64,000 nt of DNA, taken from positions 2,356,001-2,420,000 of the forward strand of contig NZ_CP096884.1 of assembly GCF_023273855.1 (NCBI RefSeq), given 5' to 3'. Positions 1 to 10,117 of this stretch are shown here, in pieces. A program made the translations under genes and the position numbers. This stretch comes from Seonamhaeicola sp. ML3 (GTDB lineage Bacteria > Bacteroidota > Bacteroidia > Flavobacteriales > Flavobacteriaceae). Every line of letters begins with the position of its first letter. Positions within the stretch are counted from its first letter, which is position 1. Under the pieces are notes generated by a model, which did no database searches, was not told the origin of the DNA, and saw nothing but the letters and a program-made list of their open reading frames with translations.

Positions 1-207
1 GGGAAGGTATCCTCTTCGTGGGAGATAAAAGATGGAATCTTCTCTTTAAATATTGTAATTCCACCAAATACCACAGCAAAAGTGGTAGTGCCTGGAAGTG
101 CAGAAAGTATTGAAGAAAATGATGCCATTGAAAAAATTAGTACAGAAACCGAAAAGACTGAATTTTTAGTGCAACCCGGGAACTACACGTTCAAATCTAA
201 ACTATAA
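1..207 (+). CDS. C-terminal fragment of a GH78-type alpha-L-rhamnosidase (partial)
   Basis: Frame 1 is open from the window edge and ends with TAA at 205-207, giving 68 residues. The fragment reads G-K-V-S-S-S-W-E-I-K-D-G, then a short beta-rich stretch containing I-P-P-N-T-T-A-K-V-V-V-P-G. That pattern is typical of the C-terminal beta-sandwich of bacterial GH78 alpha-L-rhamnosidases. The catalytic (alpha/alpha)6 barrel would lie upstream and is not visible, so activity cannot be judged. The next gene starts 4 bases after the stop, so it is almost certainly the upstream member of the same operon. The assignment rests on one short motif region; another beta-sandwich-tailed hydrolase is possible. 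Confidence 0.7.
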   Translation, partial: GKVSSSWEIKDGIFSLNIVIPPNTTAKVVVPGSAESIEENDAIEKISTETEKTEFLVQPGNYTFKSKL

Positions 208-211
208 TCTT

Positions 212-1174
212 ATGAAATTAAAATTTGTATTGCTTTGCATTATAGCCGTTTTAGTAAGCTGTAAAAACAGTAAAGAAGAATCAAAAAAAGAGGAAAAAAC
301 AAAAGAAGATATTGTCGAGGTTAGTAAAAATAATCCTGTAATTCGTCATATAAGAACGGCAGACCCTTCAGCACATATTTGGAATGATGGCAAGGTTTGG
401 ATGTACACATCTCATGATATGGAAGATGCTGTTAATTACAACACCATGGATGGCTATCGTGCGTTTTCATCAACCGATATGGTTAATTGGACAGACCATG
501 GCGAAGTATTGCACTCCAAAGATATTTCTTGGGGCGTTCCGGGATGGATGTGGGCACCAACGGCTATTTATAAAAATGATAAGTATTATTTGATTTATCC
601 ACATTCTGTAAAAGGTTCAAAAGATGATATGCGCTGTGGTGTTGCAGTAAGTGATGTTCCAGAAGGACCATTTAAAGACATAGGTTGGATTAAAGGAGTA
701 GAAGGGCAATGGTTAGACCCTTGTGTTTTTGAAGATGAAGATGGTAAAGTATATTTATATTGGGGTGTTAGAGAACCTAAAGTAGCACGTTTAAAAGACA
801 ATCTTTTAGAATTGGCTGAAGTACCCAGGACGATTGAATATGGTAACAAAAACTTCTTTGAAGCCAGTTATATGCACAAGCGAAAGGGTAAATATTACTT
901 CTCCTATAATGCTGGTTTAGGCGGTTTTTATGGAATGGCAGATAATCCCTATGGGCCTTTTGATTATAAAGGCGCTATCAATCCAAAACAAAGACAGGAC
1001 CATCATTCCATACTAAATTATAAAGGGCAAGATTATTTCTTTTACCATTGGCAAAATTGGAATGGCGGTTCAAAGTTTAGCAGAAACACTTGTATAGAAT
1101 ATTTGTATTACAATGAAGACGGTACAATCCAAGAAATTAACGCCACAGAGGAAGGCGTGAAAAAAGTAGAATAA
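212..1174 (+). CDS. GH43-family glycoside hydrolase, lipoprotein
   Basis: This 320-residue protein has an SPII signal with a lipobox ending at Cys17 (L-V-S-C) followed by a Lys/Glu-rich linker, so it is probably membrane anchored and perhaps surface exposed. It shows the five-bladed propeller pattern of GH43. Asp51 (T-A-D-P-S) is the likely general base, Asp169 (W-L-D-P) the pKa modulator and Glu217 (F-F-E-A-S) the general acid; W-A-P-T-A and Y-L-Y-W-G blades lie between. GH43 enzymes mostly remove xylose, arabinose or galactose. Next to rhamnosidases and sulfatases, beta-xylosidase action on a xylose-containing rhamnan is a reasonable guess, but specificity cannot be read from sequence. It follows the GH78 fragment after 4 bp. 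Confidence 0.85.
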   Translation: MKLKFVLLCIIAVLVSCKNSKEESKKEEKTKEDIVEVSKNNPVIRHIRTADPSAHIWNDGKVWMYTSHDMEDAVNYNTMDGYRAFSSTDMVNWTDHGEVLHSKDISWGVPGWMWAPTAIYKNDKYYLIYPHSVKGSKDDMRCGVAVSDVPEGPFKDIGWIKGVEGQWLDPCVFEDEDGKVYLYWGVREPKVARLKDNLLELAEVPRTIEYGNKNFFEASYMHKRKGKYYFSYNAGLGGFYGMADNPYGPFDYKGAINPKQRQDHHSILNYKGQDYFFYHWQNWNGGSKFSRNTCIEYLYYNEDGTIQEINATEEGVKKVE

Positions 1175-1197
1175 AGTTTAGTTCCTGTAATGATTAA

Positions 1198-3069
1198 ATG
1201 AAGACAATAGAACAGCTTCGAATACAAAATGTGGTGACTTTCATCCTGTTAATATTGTTTTGTTTTACAAAACAGCAAACTTATGCTCAAAATCCATTTC
1301 TTCCACCAACAGCTTTTATACCAGATGGAGAACCTCATGTTTTTGATTATAAAGGTGAAAAAAGACTATTCGTTTATGGTTCTAGAGACGAAGCTATTAC
1401 TGGTTTTTGTGGTTATGGGCATGATGTATGGTCAGCTCCAGTTAAGGATTTGACCAAATGGACTAACCATGGGGAAATTTTTGATGTGCAACAAGTACAC
1501 GATATTGGTTATGGTAACATTAAATTAGGTGGACGACTTAAAGGACAAATATTTGGTGCACCAGATTGTGTTTATAATCCCGTAACCAAAAAATACTACT
1601 TGTATACTTTCTTGGGTTCACCATATAAAATGGATGGTGTTGGAGGGCCTTTACCAGGTTCAGCTAACTATGTACCGGGATTCGAAGATTATGGCCCTAA
1701 ATGTTTGGTGGCAGAAAGTACCAGTCCCGCTGGTCCTTTTGTAAATCCAATTATGTGCGATTGGCCTCCTGCAAACGAGGAAGGTACTTTTGATCCATCA
1801 GCATTGGTAGATGAGCAAGAAGATGGCTCAGTTCGAGTTTACGTGTTTTGGGGCATGCGAAAAGGCGATCGTTGGGCAGAGGTAGATCCTTTTGATATGC
1901 ATACGATTATTAACCCTAAAACTGGAAAGCCAGATAGAAATGCTTGGCAAAAAACATTAGATCCGAAAATAGTTCCAAAATCAACAGTTTTTGAAGCTTC
2001 TTCAATTAAAAAGATTGATGATAATCATTACGTATTTGTATACTCTGCAAATGAATTGATAAGTGCACTTTCTTATTGCTACAGTAACAGTCCTAAAGGC
2101 CCATGGATCTATGGAGGTAAAATTGTGCAGAACAATATCAATTGGAGAAGAGGAAATAACCATGGTAGTATTGTTAAAGCCCAAGACAAATGGTGTGTGG
2201 TGTATCACAAAGGCACATTTAATAGTAAAAATCGCCAGGCCATGATTGAGCCTATTGAAGTAAAAGTTGAAGGTGATAAAGTAATTATACCACAGGTAGA
2301 AATGACTTCCCAGGGGGTAAAATCAAATGGGCTTGATGCATTTAAAAGACATAATATAAACATTGCATGTTACCAATCCAATAAAGCGTTTGTTGATGGT
2401 AGAATAAGAGATGGTGGAGGTTTAAACCCTATGAAAAGAATTGATGGACCTAAAACTGTTATCGGATTCAAGTATTTTAATTTCGGAAACAAACCCATAC
2501 AGGATGATGATGACTTAAAACTGAAGTTGAACAGTAAAATATTATACCCAGTTACAATGACCGTTTTTGTTGCAAAACCAGAAACTGTAGATGATGAAGA
2601 TAGTTGGGTTGCTGTAGGTGAAACAAGTTTGTATGATATCAATCGTACGTTTACTGATTATGAAATTTCAATACAAGAGCTAAACAAGAATGAAAAGCTA
2701 AATCAAATAGGAGGTTTAAAAGGAAAACTTGCTGTATTTGTAGCCTTTGCAGGTAGAGATATAGATTTATGTGAAGTTGTAGAACTTGAATTTGCTAAAG
2801 GAAATGCGCCAACTCCAAATCCTTTACATGATATTACAATAAGTAATAATGATGGTAATATTTCCACTATACCAACCAAATCAAGAGAGGGACATTCTGT
2901 TAAGGTGATGATTGAAAATATAAAAGAAACTGTAAAAGAAGTTATTGTAAAAGATGCAAATGGCAAGAAAATAAAAGTAAATGCCAACGAGCAGGGCATT
3001 TATGCTCCAAAATCATTTAACTTTTTCATGCCTAATTCAGATGTAAGCATTGAAGTGTCTTACAACTAA
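1198..3069 (+). CDS. GH43-like glycoside hydrolase with C-terminal accessory domains
   Basis: This 623-residue protein has a Sec signal peptide (hydrophobic run to about residue 30, ending T-Y-A-Q). The propeller carries the variant first motif I-P-D-G-E-P-H around Asp43 and Glu45, F-D-P-S at Asp199 and F-E-A-S at Glu266, matching the acidic triad of GH43. The I-P-D-G-E-P form is common in a GH43 branch that differs from the lipoprotein upstream. Residues about 380-535 look like a beta-sandwich carbohydrate-binding module. The last 80 residues resemble a bacterial Ig-like repeat. No T9SS sorting domain is visible, so it is probably periplasmic. It lies 23 bp after the previous gene in the same operon. 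The substrate is unknown. Confidence 0.8.
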   Translation: MKTIEQLRIQNVVTFILLILFCFTKQQTYAQNPFLPPTAFIPDGEPHVFDYKGEKRLFVYGSRDEAITGFCGYGHDVWSAPVKDLTKWTNHGEIFDVQQVHDIGYGNIKLGGRLKGQIFGAPDCVYNPVTKKYYLYTFLGSPYKMDGVGGPLPGSANYVPGFEDYGPKCLVAESTSPAGPFVNPIMCDWPPANEEGTFDPSALVDEQEDGSVRVYVFWGMRKGDRWAEVDPFDMHTIINPKTGKPDRNAWQKTLDPKIVPKSTVFEASSIKKIDDNHYVFVYSANELISALSYCYSNSPKGPWIYGGKIVQNNINWRRGNNHGSIVKAQDKWCVVYHKGTFNSKNRQAMIEPIEVKVEGDKVIIPQVEMTSQGVKSNGLDAFKRHNINIACYQSNKAFVDGRIRDGGGLNPMKRIDGPKTVIGFKYFNFGNKPIQDDDDLKLKLNSKILYPVTMTVFVAKPETVDDEDSWVAVGETSLYDINRTFTDYEISIQELNKNEKLNQIGGLKGKLAVFVAFAGRDIDLCEVVELEFAKGNAPTPNPLHDITISNNDGNISTIPTKSREGHSVKVMIENIKETVKEVIVKDANGKKIKVNANEQGIYAPKSFNFFMPNSDVSIEVSYN

Positions 3070-3120
3070 CACCTTAATTAATTTATTCAAACAAACTACA
3101 AAATCAGTTTAAATTTAAAA

Positions 3121-4575
3121 ATGAAAAAACGATTACTATTTATTTGTTTCACTTTCACTCTAGTAAACACTCTTTTGTCTCAAACCCAAGAGTCGCCCAA
3201 TGTTTTAGTGTTTTACATAGATGATTTAAGAGCTGAACTCGGTTGTTATGGGAGCCAAACGGCGATTACGCCTAATATTGATAAATTGGCTTCAGAAGGT
3301 ATAATGTTCAATAAAGCGTATACCCAACAAGCCATTTGTGCACCTTCTAGAATGAGTACACTTACAGGTTTGCGTCCTGAAACTTTAGGAATTTATAGCA
3401 TATTTACGCCATTACGAAAAATTCACAAAGATGTCGTTACCCTGCCTCAGCTTTTTAAACAAAATGGCTACAAAACTATAAGTACAGGAAAAGTATATCA
3501 TCATACCATAGATGATAAAGAAAGTTGGTCTCAACTGGTTGTAAGACCATCTAAAAGATATTTGAAACCAGAAAATCTCAAGGCTATTGAAGCATTAAAA
3601 GCTGGAGGTAAAAAAAATCCAAAAGGGCCAGCTTATGAAGATGCAGACGTTGAAGATGAAGCCTATGTTGATGGAGAAATAGCTAATAATGCTATTAAAA
3701 TGTTAAACAAATATAAAGATGATAAATTCTTATTGTTTGTAGGTTTTACAAAACCCCACTTACCTTTTATTGCACCAAAAAAATATTGGGATATGCATGA
3801 TAAGAGCAAGTTTGAAATTCCTTCTAAGGAAAAACCACAAAACATGTACAGGTTAGCTTTAAGTAAATGGGGCGAGTTAAAAGGGTATCATGGCATACCA
3901 AAAGAGGACCCTTTAAATGATGATATAACCAGAACTTTAATCCATGGCTATCATGCTTGTGTAAGTTATATGGATGCTCAAGTGGGCAAGGTGATGCAAA
4001 CCTTAGAGGAATTGGATTTACGCAAAAACACCATGATTATTTTTATGAGTGATCATGGTTATAAAATTGGAGAATACGGAGCCTGGTGTAAACACTCCAA
4101 TGTTGAAATTGATGTGCGTGTCCCTTTAATTGTAAGCCGTGAGACCAATGCTAAAAATCGTATATCTGGAGAAGTGTCAAATGCATTGGTAGAAAACGTA
4201 GATATTTTTTCTACATTAACAGAAATCTGTGGATTAGAGAGTCCAAAATCTGATGGTAAAAGTTTAGTTCCTGTATTAGACAATCCAGATATAAAATGGG
4301 ATGAGGTGGCAACAAGTGTCTTTGCTAGAGGCAAAAACATTATGGGGTGTACGGCTACAGATGGTAGTTGGCGTTATACCGAATGGAGAGATTCAACTAC
4401 ACATGAAATTCTGGGAGCTGAATTATACGCGCATAAAAACAGTTTATTATCATTTCAAAACCTCTCGGGTAAAGAAGAGTATAAAGATGTAGAGAAAAGA
4501 ATGAAAGCACTTTTGGAATCTCAATTCCCCAGAGATGCTGAACCTTTTTTACAGAATGACCAACCGCGACACTAA
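3121..4575 (+). CDS. S1-family sulfatase, iduronate-2-sulfatase-like
   Basis: This 484-residue formylglycine-dependent sulfatase has a Sec signal peptide (to about residue 20). The N-terminal metal-binding motif is Y-I-D-D-L-R. The maturation motif C-A-P-S-R has its formylglycine Cys at residue 73. The C-terminal S-D-H-G-Y-K-I-G-E motif followed by W-C-K-H is typical of the iduronate-2-sulfatase/choline-sulfatase-like group (SulfAtlas S1_7-like). It should hydrolyse a sulfate ester on an oligosaccharide in the periplasm. It lies 51 bp downstream of the GH43-like gene and closes the first visible transcription unit. The exact sulfate position (rhamnose 3-O, for example) is an inference only. 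Confidence 0.88.
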   Translation: MKKRLLFICFTFTLVNTLLSQTQESPNVLVFYIDDLRAELGCYGSQTAITPNIDKLASEGIMFNKAYTQQAICAPSRMSTLTGLRPETLGIYSIFTPLRKIHKDVVTLPQLFKQNGYKTISTGKVYHHTIDDKESWSQLVVRPSKRYLKPENLKAIEALKAGGKKNPKGPAYEDADVEDEAYVDGEIANNAIKMLNKYKDDKFLLFVGFTKPHLPFIAPKKYWDMHDKSKFEIPSKEKPQNMYRLALSKWGELKGYHGIPKEDPLNDDITRTLIHGYHACVSYMDAQVGKVMQTLEELDLRKNTMIIFMSDHGYKIGEYGAWCKHSNVEIDVRVPLIVSRETNAKNRISGEVSNALVENVDIFSTLTEICGLESPKSDGKSLVPVLDNPDIKWDEVATSVFARGKNIMGCTATDGSWRYTEWRDSTTHEILGAELYAHKNSLLSFQNLSGKEEYKDVEKRMKALLESQFPRDAEPFLQNDQPRH

Positions 4576-4595
4576 ACGAGAGTCCCTACAGTTAA

Positions 4596-4640
4596 TATAG
4601 TATAGAAAAGTGTTAAAAAACTTTTAGTAACCTAATTTTA
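4596..4640 (+). promoter_or_regulatory. Possible promoter and operator of the first GntR gene
   Basis: TATAGTATAGAAAAG at 4596-4610 resembles the TACAGGATAGAAAA element found before rhaEW and the NCS1 permease, with 8 of 10 core bases matching. A -7-like TAATTTTA lies at 4633-4640. The spacing here is 37 bp, not the 29 bp seen at the five stronger sites, so regulation by the same factor is uncertain. A promoter at this position favours the downstream ATG at 4697 as the true start. Confidence 0.35.
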
Positions 4641-4696
4641 GATTTTTGGTTCGCATGGCTTTGTTAGTTTTGAGCAAACTAAAACTAGACGAAGCT

Positions 4697-5737
4697 ATGT
4701 TAAACTACATTCGAATAGATGGTGATTCGATGGTCCCTAAGTACATGCAGATTATCAATTCCATTATTGATAATGTTTCTATTGGTAATATAAAAATAGG
4801 AGAGAAGATACCATCGATAAATACTTTAAGCCAAGAATTTTACTTATCTAGGGATACCGTTGAGAGAGCCTATAACATTTTAAAGAAAAAGAATGTGGTT
4901 GTCTCCGTTCGTGGTCGAGGAACATACATAGCTGAAGCTGATCTTACAAGAAAATTGAAAATTCTATTTCTTGTTAATAAATTGAGTCCCTACAAACTAA
5001 AAGTCTATAATGCATTCTCTGAAACAATGGGCGAGCACTGTAATGTAGATATACACAGTTTCCATTGCGACCAAACATTGTTTGAAGAGCTTATGGATAA
5101 GTATAAATCATCTTATGATTATTACGTGATTTTACCTCATTTTAGAACAAAGAATTTATGCTACTTGAGTTCCACTAGTAAAGTTTCTAGTGTTATTAAC
5201 AATATTCCAAAAGATAAACTGGTTTTATTAGATAACTGTAATTACCAAATAAAAGGTGATTTTATTTCGGTTTATCAAGATTATGAAAATGATATTTTTA
5301 CAGCCCTTGAAACAGGTCATAAAAAAATAAGTAACTACCAGAAACTAAACCTAGTTTGTCCAAGAAGGACATTCTATCCGTATCCAACAAAAATCCTAGA
5401 TGGCTTTAGAAAGTTTTGCGCTCACAATGGTTTTGATTTTGAAATAATTGAAGAAGTTTCCAGTGAGTTTAAAGTCGAAAAGCACAACTTGTACATTACA
5501 ATAGAAGAGAATGATTTGGTAAATATTATGTCTCAGATAAAGAAGTGTAGGCATAAATTAGGTGCTGATGTAGGTGTGATATCCTATAATGATACGCCAT
5601 TAAAACAAGTATTGGGTATTAGTGTGTTTTCGTTAGATTTTGACGATATGGGAACGCAGGCAGCACAAATGATTTTAGAAAACAAGAAAGATAAGGTAAA
5701 AGCCTCTTTTAATTTTATTGATAGAGAATCTGCTTAG
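4697..5737 (+). CDS. GntR-family regulator with sugar-binding effector domain
   Basis: This is a 346-residue regulator. The N-terminal winged helix (about residues 10-75) has the GntR signature P-K-Y-x-Q-I, followed by F-Y-L-S-R-D-T-V-E-R-A-Y and a V-R-G-R-G-T-Y wing. Residues about 90-345 form a LacI/periplasmic-binding-protein-like domain, as in AraR. I chose the ATG at 4697 because its product aligns end to end with the paralog at 46920-47969 and because a -7-like box lies at 4633-4640. An in-frame start at 4646 would add 17 residues without counterpart. It sits between PUL genes and the HTCS, and probably controls PUL or rhamnose genes in response to a sugar or sugar phosphate. Repressor or activator role is unknown. 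Confidence 0.85.
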   Translation: MLNYIRIDGDSMVPKYMQIINSIIDNVSIGNIKIGEKIPSINTLSQEFYLSRDTVERAYNILKKKNVVVSVRGRGTYIAEADLTRKLKILFLVNKLSPYKLKVYNAFSETMGEHCNVDIHSFHCDQTLFEELMDKYKSSYDYYVILPHFRTKNLCYLSSTSKVSSVINNIPKDKLVLLDNCNYQIKGDFISVYQDYENDIFTALETGHKKISNYQKLNLVCPRRTFYPYPTKILDGFRKFCAHNGFDFEIIEEVSSEFKVEKHNLYITIEENDLVNIMSQIKKCRHKLGADVGVISYNDTPLKQVLGISVFSLDFDDMGTQAAQMILENKKDKVKASFNFIDRESA

Positions 5738-5758
5738 AATTTGGTTGTTTTGTTATTG

Positions 5759-5786
5759 AAGGGAAGCTCTTGGGCTTCCCTTTCTT
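5759..5786 (+). terminator. Rho-independent terminator after the GntR gene
   Basis: AAGGGAAGC pairs with GCTTCCCTT around a 6-base loop (TCTTGG), followed by TTCTT. It lies 22 bp past the GntR stop and separates that gene from the HTCS gene. Confidence 0.8.
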
Positions 5787-5910
5787 AATTTAAACCTTTT
5801 TTCTAAGTAGCTCGAACAGAATATAATATTTCGCTTGTTCATTTTGAGAATAAAATACCGAGAAATCTAAAACATTTTTTAAATTGGGCATTAGGTTATA
5901 TGAGCTAGAA

Positions 5911-8900
5911 ATGAGGCATAGGATATTTTATTGGTTTTTTTTATTTCAGATTGGGTTTTTACAATGTCAGGTTGGGGATTTTAATTTCAAAAATTTTAAT
6001 CTGTCCGATGGTTTATCCAGTAGCACTGTAAATGATATAAAGCAAGATAAAGTTGGGCAAATTTGGTTAGCCACAAATAATGGATTAAATAAATTTAATG
6101 GAGAAGAAGTTGTTGTCTACAGAAACACTCCAGAAGATAAATCAACGATAAGTAGTAACGATGTTCGTAATATCCTAGAAGATAGGGATGGTAATTTATG
6201 GATAGGTACTTATAATGGTTTAAATAAATACGAACCCAAACAAGATAAATTTAAAAGATATTTCAAAACATCAGATAAAAATTCATTGAGTGGCGATAGG
6301 ATTTTTACCAGTTTTGAAATGAAAAATGGAAATATATGGTTTGGCACAGAAGACGGTATTTCTATCTATATGAAGAAGCAAGACAGCTTTATTAGATTTC
6401 TGAAAAACAGAAAAAGGCCTACGTTATTTTCAGATATACATGTAGATAAGAAAAACACCGTTTGGTTGGCTACTTTTAATGGAATTATACAAGTAAAAAG
6501 GAGTAAAGAAGGAAAATTTCAGCCTCAAACATACCGCCTTAAAAATTTAAAAAAGCGATTTTTTATATATAAAATATTAGAGCTAGAACCAGATGTCTTA
6601 GCACTAGCCACAAAGTATCATGGGTTTTTATTATTCGATAAAAGAACAAAAGAATTCAGTTGTCCAGAAGAATTGAATTTTTTTAAAAATATAGAAATTA
6701 AAGATCTGTATAAAGATGAGGAACAAAATCTCTGGTTAGCTACAACTACTGGGCTTTTTATCGTAACACCCTCAAAAGAGATAATTACTGTTAACAGTAG
6801 TATTTATGAAGATATTGGAAGTGTAAAAAATCATTTCAAAAAGATATTTAAAGACAAGAATGGTTCTATTTGGCTAGGTACCCAAGATATTGGTGTTATG
6901 ACTTGGCACAGATTTAATCAGAACTTTAAAAGATTTAAAAATTCCAGTACTTTCAATAACATTGCCAATTGTATAGCTTCAGATGATGAAAAGAATATTT
7001 ACTATGGGACAGAGGGTGGAGATTTAAATAAAATTGATAGTAGTGGTGTAGTTACAAAAGTTTTCGATGTTCAAAATCAAACAAAAACAATAGTTTATCC
7101 CATCAAGACTTTATACAGAGATGTAGATTTACTCTGGATTGGAGTAATGAAAAATGGAATCAAGATTTATGATTTACAATCTAATAAAGAGCTCAAAGAC
7201 TATCTTTCTTTTGAAATAAGAAATTATTTGAAGGATGTATCAGTTTTAGATATTAAAAAAGGGTCTGGTAATAGTATTTGGATAGCAACCATAGGCAGAG
7301 GTTTGGTTAAATATGATACCAAACAAAAAGAAATGAAGATTTTTAACTCACGTCAGTTAAGAAGTAGTTTCACTAAAGTTATATACAAAGACAAAAAAAA
7401 TTTAATTGTAGTTGGTTCAGATTATCTAAGTTTTTTAGAAGCAAAGGAGAAGGGGGATTTTAAAATAACAAATTATCCAACTATTGTAGATTCCAGTAAG
7501 TTAGATCTAGTTTCAGTTTATAAAGATTCAAGAGGAGTGGTATGGGTAGGTTCTAGAACAAGAGGGCTTTTTAAATTTACAAAAGATAAGAAATATGAAA
7601 GTGTAATTATTTCTGCTAAAAATAGAATTTTTACAGTCAATGCAATTTTAGAGAGTGAGAACGGGTTACTTTGGTTAAGTACAGATAAAGGTATTGTAAA
7701 GTATGACCCTTTAAAACAAGAGAGCATAGTTTATAATCAACAAACCATAGCTCAGGATAACGATTTTAGAGTAAATGCTGCTCTCAAAGAAAACAACAAA
7801 TTCTATTTTGGAGCTAAGCAAGGCGTAATAACTTTTGAACCAGATAACATTGTTACATTAAAAAATATGCCTGGTGTTATTCTATCTTACCTTAAGATAA
7901 AGAATAATGAAATTAACGCCCTAAATAAAAATGAAAGCATATTAAAAAATATAAGTTATTCAAAGGAAATTATATTACCCCACAATAATGCCAGTTTTTC
8001 TATAAACTATGCTTTTCCCAATTATATCAATCCCAATAATAATCAATATGCATACAGGCTGAAAGGTTTAGATAATAATTGGTTATATACTAAACAAACC
8101 GAAGCATTTTATACCTTACAAAATGCAGGAACTTATACGTTTCAAGTCAAAGCTGCAGGTTATGATGGCGTTTGGAATGATAAAATAACTGAGCTCGATA
8201 TAACAATTAAACCTGCACCTTGGCTAACATGGTGGGCTTACACGATTTATTTTATTTTATTTTCTAGCTTAGTGTTCGGTATTTCTTGGGTTGTTCAATC
8301 AAAATCAAGACTTAAGGATAAACTAGAATTAGAGCTAATTGCAAAAAGGAATAATGAAGAGTTAAATAAAGCTAAACTCCAATTTTTCACAAATATTTCC
8401 CATGAGTTTAGAACACCATTAACTTTAATTCTAGGGCCACTACAAAATATTCTCAATGATTATTCAGGACCTAAATCTATTTACAAAAAGTTAAAAATAA
8501 TGGATGGTAGCGCCAATCATTTACTAAGACTGATTAATAGATTAATGGATTTTAGGAAATTAGAAAGTAATCAGTTAAAATTAGAGGCTGCAGAAGGGAA
8601 TATTGTTAAGTTTTTGCAGGAGATATTTTTATCTTTTACAGAGTATGCCAAAAATGGTAGGTATGATTATAATTTTAACACGACCCATGACGAAATTTTA
8701 GTTTTTTTCGATAGGTATAAATTAGAAAGGGTTTTCTATAATTTGATATCCAATGCCTTCAAGCATACAAAAAATGGAGGCAGTATTAATATAAATATCT
8801 CAAAAAAAGAAGAAGGAGTTGTTGTTGAAGTTCAAGATTCAGGACCAGGAATTCCTGATGAATATTTAGATAAAATTTTTGATCGTTTTTTTGAAGTTTC

Positions 8901-9951
8901 AAATAACCAAGAAGTCAGTTCTGCTTTTAAAAAAGGTACAGGTATAGGTTTATCAATTGCTAGAAATATAGTTAAGCTTCATCACGGTGAAATATTAGTT
9001 AAAAACATTGAGCCTCAAGGAGCTGTTTTTACTGTTTCACTCAAATTAGGAAAGAAACATTTATTAGAGGATGAAGTTATTAAGAATTTCAAAATGAGCG
9101 ACGATGTAAGTCAATACGCTACTCAAATTCGTGTCTCTGATATTGAAATAGACAACAACCCCGAAGACTTACTACTAGAAAAGAAAAAATATACTATACT
9201 CGTTGCTGAGGATAATACCGTACTTAGGTCATTCATTAAAGAAATACTTAAACCAAAATACAATGTTATCCTTGCAGAAAATGGTAAAGAGGCCTTAGAG
9301 AAAGCCATTGAGTTTTCACCAGATTTAGTGATAAGCGATGTTATTATGCCAGAGATGGTAGGTACCGAGTTATGTTCAAAAATAAAAACCACTTTAGCTA
9401 CAAGTCATATACCAGTAATCCTTCTTACATCACGTACTTCTTTGGTTTACAAATTTGAAGGTTTGGAAAGTGGTGCAGATGATTATATTAGTAAACCGTT
9501 CAACTTAAAAGAGTTTAGTCTCAAAATACAAAACTTGTTAGAGTTTAAGTCCAGATTAAAAGACAAGTTTTCTTCAGATAGTAATTTAGAAACTTTAGAT
9601 ATTTCATTAACCTCACTCGATGAGCAACTTTTGGAAAAAGCGATAGAAGTAGTTAAAGCGAATATATCCAATCAAGATTTTAATATTACTCATTTTTCTG
9701 AAGAACTAGGGGTGAGCCGTTCTATGCTCTTCACAAAAGTAAAAGCCTGGACAAACTCTACTCCCAATGATTTTGTCAGAGAAATTAGATTAAACCATGC
9801 GGCGAAATTACTTGAATTGAGCAAATTTAACGTATCTGAAGTTGCTTATGAAGTAGGCTTTAAAAGACCCAAATATTTTAGCCAATGTTTTCAGAAAAAA
9901 TATGGTATTACACCATCCGAATATACCTCTAAAATCGTAAGTGAAAATTAA
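5911..9951 (+). CDS. Hybrid two-component system sensor/regulator (HTCS)
   Basis: This 1346-residue one-protein signalling system is typical of Bacteroidota PULs. After a signal peptide, residues about 20-670 carry repeated I-W-x-G/A-T-x-x-G-L blades of the two-component regulator propeller. A Y_Y_Y domain follows (about 680-765), then a transmembrane helix near 775-800. The histidine kinase has H-E-F-R-T-P with phospho-His831 and an ATPase with D-x-G-P-G-I-P and G-T-G-I-G-L. A receiver domain has phospho-Asp1143 in S-D-V-I-M-P, and a C-terminal AraC-type helix-turn-helix completes it. The upstream in-frame codon at 5884 is TTG, so the ATG at 5911 followed by a hydrophobic stretch is preferred. 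It probably senses a periplasmic oligosaccharide and activates the adjacent PUL operons. Confidence 0.93.
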   Translation: MRHRIFYWFFLFQIGFLQCQVGDFNFKNFNLSDGLSSSTVNDIKQDKVGQIWLATNNGLNKFNGEEVVVYRNTPEDKSTISSNDVRNILEDRDGNLWIGTYNGLNKYEPKQDKFKRYFKTSDKNSLSGDRIFTSFEMKNGNIWFGTEDGISIYMKKQDSFIRFLKNRKRPTLFSDIHVDKKNTVWLATFNGIIQVKRSKEGKFQPQTYRLKNLKKRFFIYKILELEPDVLALATKYHGFLLFDKRTKEFSCPEELNFFKNIEIKDLYKDEEQNLWLATTTGLFIVTPSKEIITVNSSIYEDIGSVKNHFKKIFKDKNGSIWLGTQDIGVMTWHRFNQNFKRFKNSSTFNNIANCIASDDEKNIYYGTEGGDLNKIDSSGVVTKVFDVQNQTKTIVYPIKTLYRDVDLLWIGVMKNGIKIYDLQSNKELKDYLSFEIRNYLKDVSVLDIKKGSGNSIWIATIGRGLVKYDTKQKEMKIFNSRQLRSSFTKVIYKDKKNLIVVGSDYLSFLEAKEKGDFKITNYPTIVDSSKLDLVSVYKDSRGVVWVGSRTRGLFKFTKDKKYESVIISAKNRIFTVNAILESENGLLWLSTDKGIVKYDPLKQESIVYNQQTIAQDNDFRVNAALKENNKFYFGAKQGVITFEPDNIVTLKNMPGVILSYLKIKNNEINALNKNESILKNISYSKEIILPHNNASFSINYAFPNYINPNNNQYAYRLKGLDNNWLYTKQTEAFYTLQNAGTYTFQVKAAGYDGVWNDKITELDITIKPAPWLTWWAYTIYFILFSSLVFGISWVVQSKSRLKDKLELELIAKRNNEELNKAKLQFFTNISHEFRTPLTLILGPLQNILNDYSGPKSIYKKLKIMDGSANHLLRLINRLMDFRKLESNQLKLEAAEGNIVKFLQEIFLSFTEYAKNGRYDYNFNTTHDEILVFFDRYKLERVFYNLISNAFKHTKNGGSININISKKEEGVVVEVQDSGPGIPDEYLDKIFDRFFEVSNNQEVSSAFKKGTGIGLSIARNIVKLHHGEILVKNIEPQGAVFTVSLKLGKKHLLEDEVIKNFKMSDDVSQYATQIRVSDIEIDNNPEDLLLEKKKYTILVAEDNTVLRSFIKEILKPKYNVILAENGKEALEKAIEFSPDLVISDVIMPEMVGTELCSKIKTTLATSHIPVILLTSRTSLVYKFEGLESGADDYISKPFNLKEFSLKIQNLLEFKSRLKDKFSSDSNLETLDISLTSLDEQLLEKAIEVVKANISNQDFNITHFSEELGVSRSMLFTKVKAWTNSTPNDFVREIRLNHAAKLLELSKFNVSEVAYEVGFKRPKYFSQCFQKKYGITPSEYTSKIVSEN

Positions 9952-10030
9952 TAACTTTCTAAACTATATACAAGGATTTAATTATCGAATATCAGTTTTC
10001 CCAAGCTAGTATTTTTTTTATGCTTTTATA

Positions 10031-10085
10031 AAGGACAGGGCAGGACAGAGCAGGATTATTTTACTCGTTTTTAAGGTTAAGTTTG
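10031..10085 (+). promoter_or_regulatory. PUL promoter with shared operator (GH2 operon)
   Basis: Two tandem 10-bp units, AGGACAGGGC (10032-10041) and AGGACAGAGC (10042-10051), run into AGGATTA. Aligned with the rhaEW site, the core AGCAGGATTA begins at 10049, and a perfect -7 element TAAGTTTG begins at 10078, a 29-bp offset. No TTG-type -33 box is present where it would be expected, so the promoter probably depends on an activator bound here. The start codon of the GH2 gene is 33 bp beyond the -7 box. Confidence 0.65.
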
Positions 10086-10117
10086 TAGGTAATACAATCC
10101 TATATTTTTTAAACTAA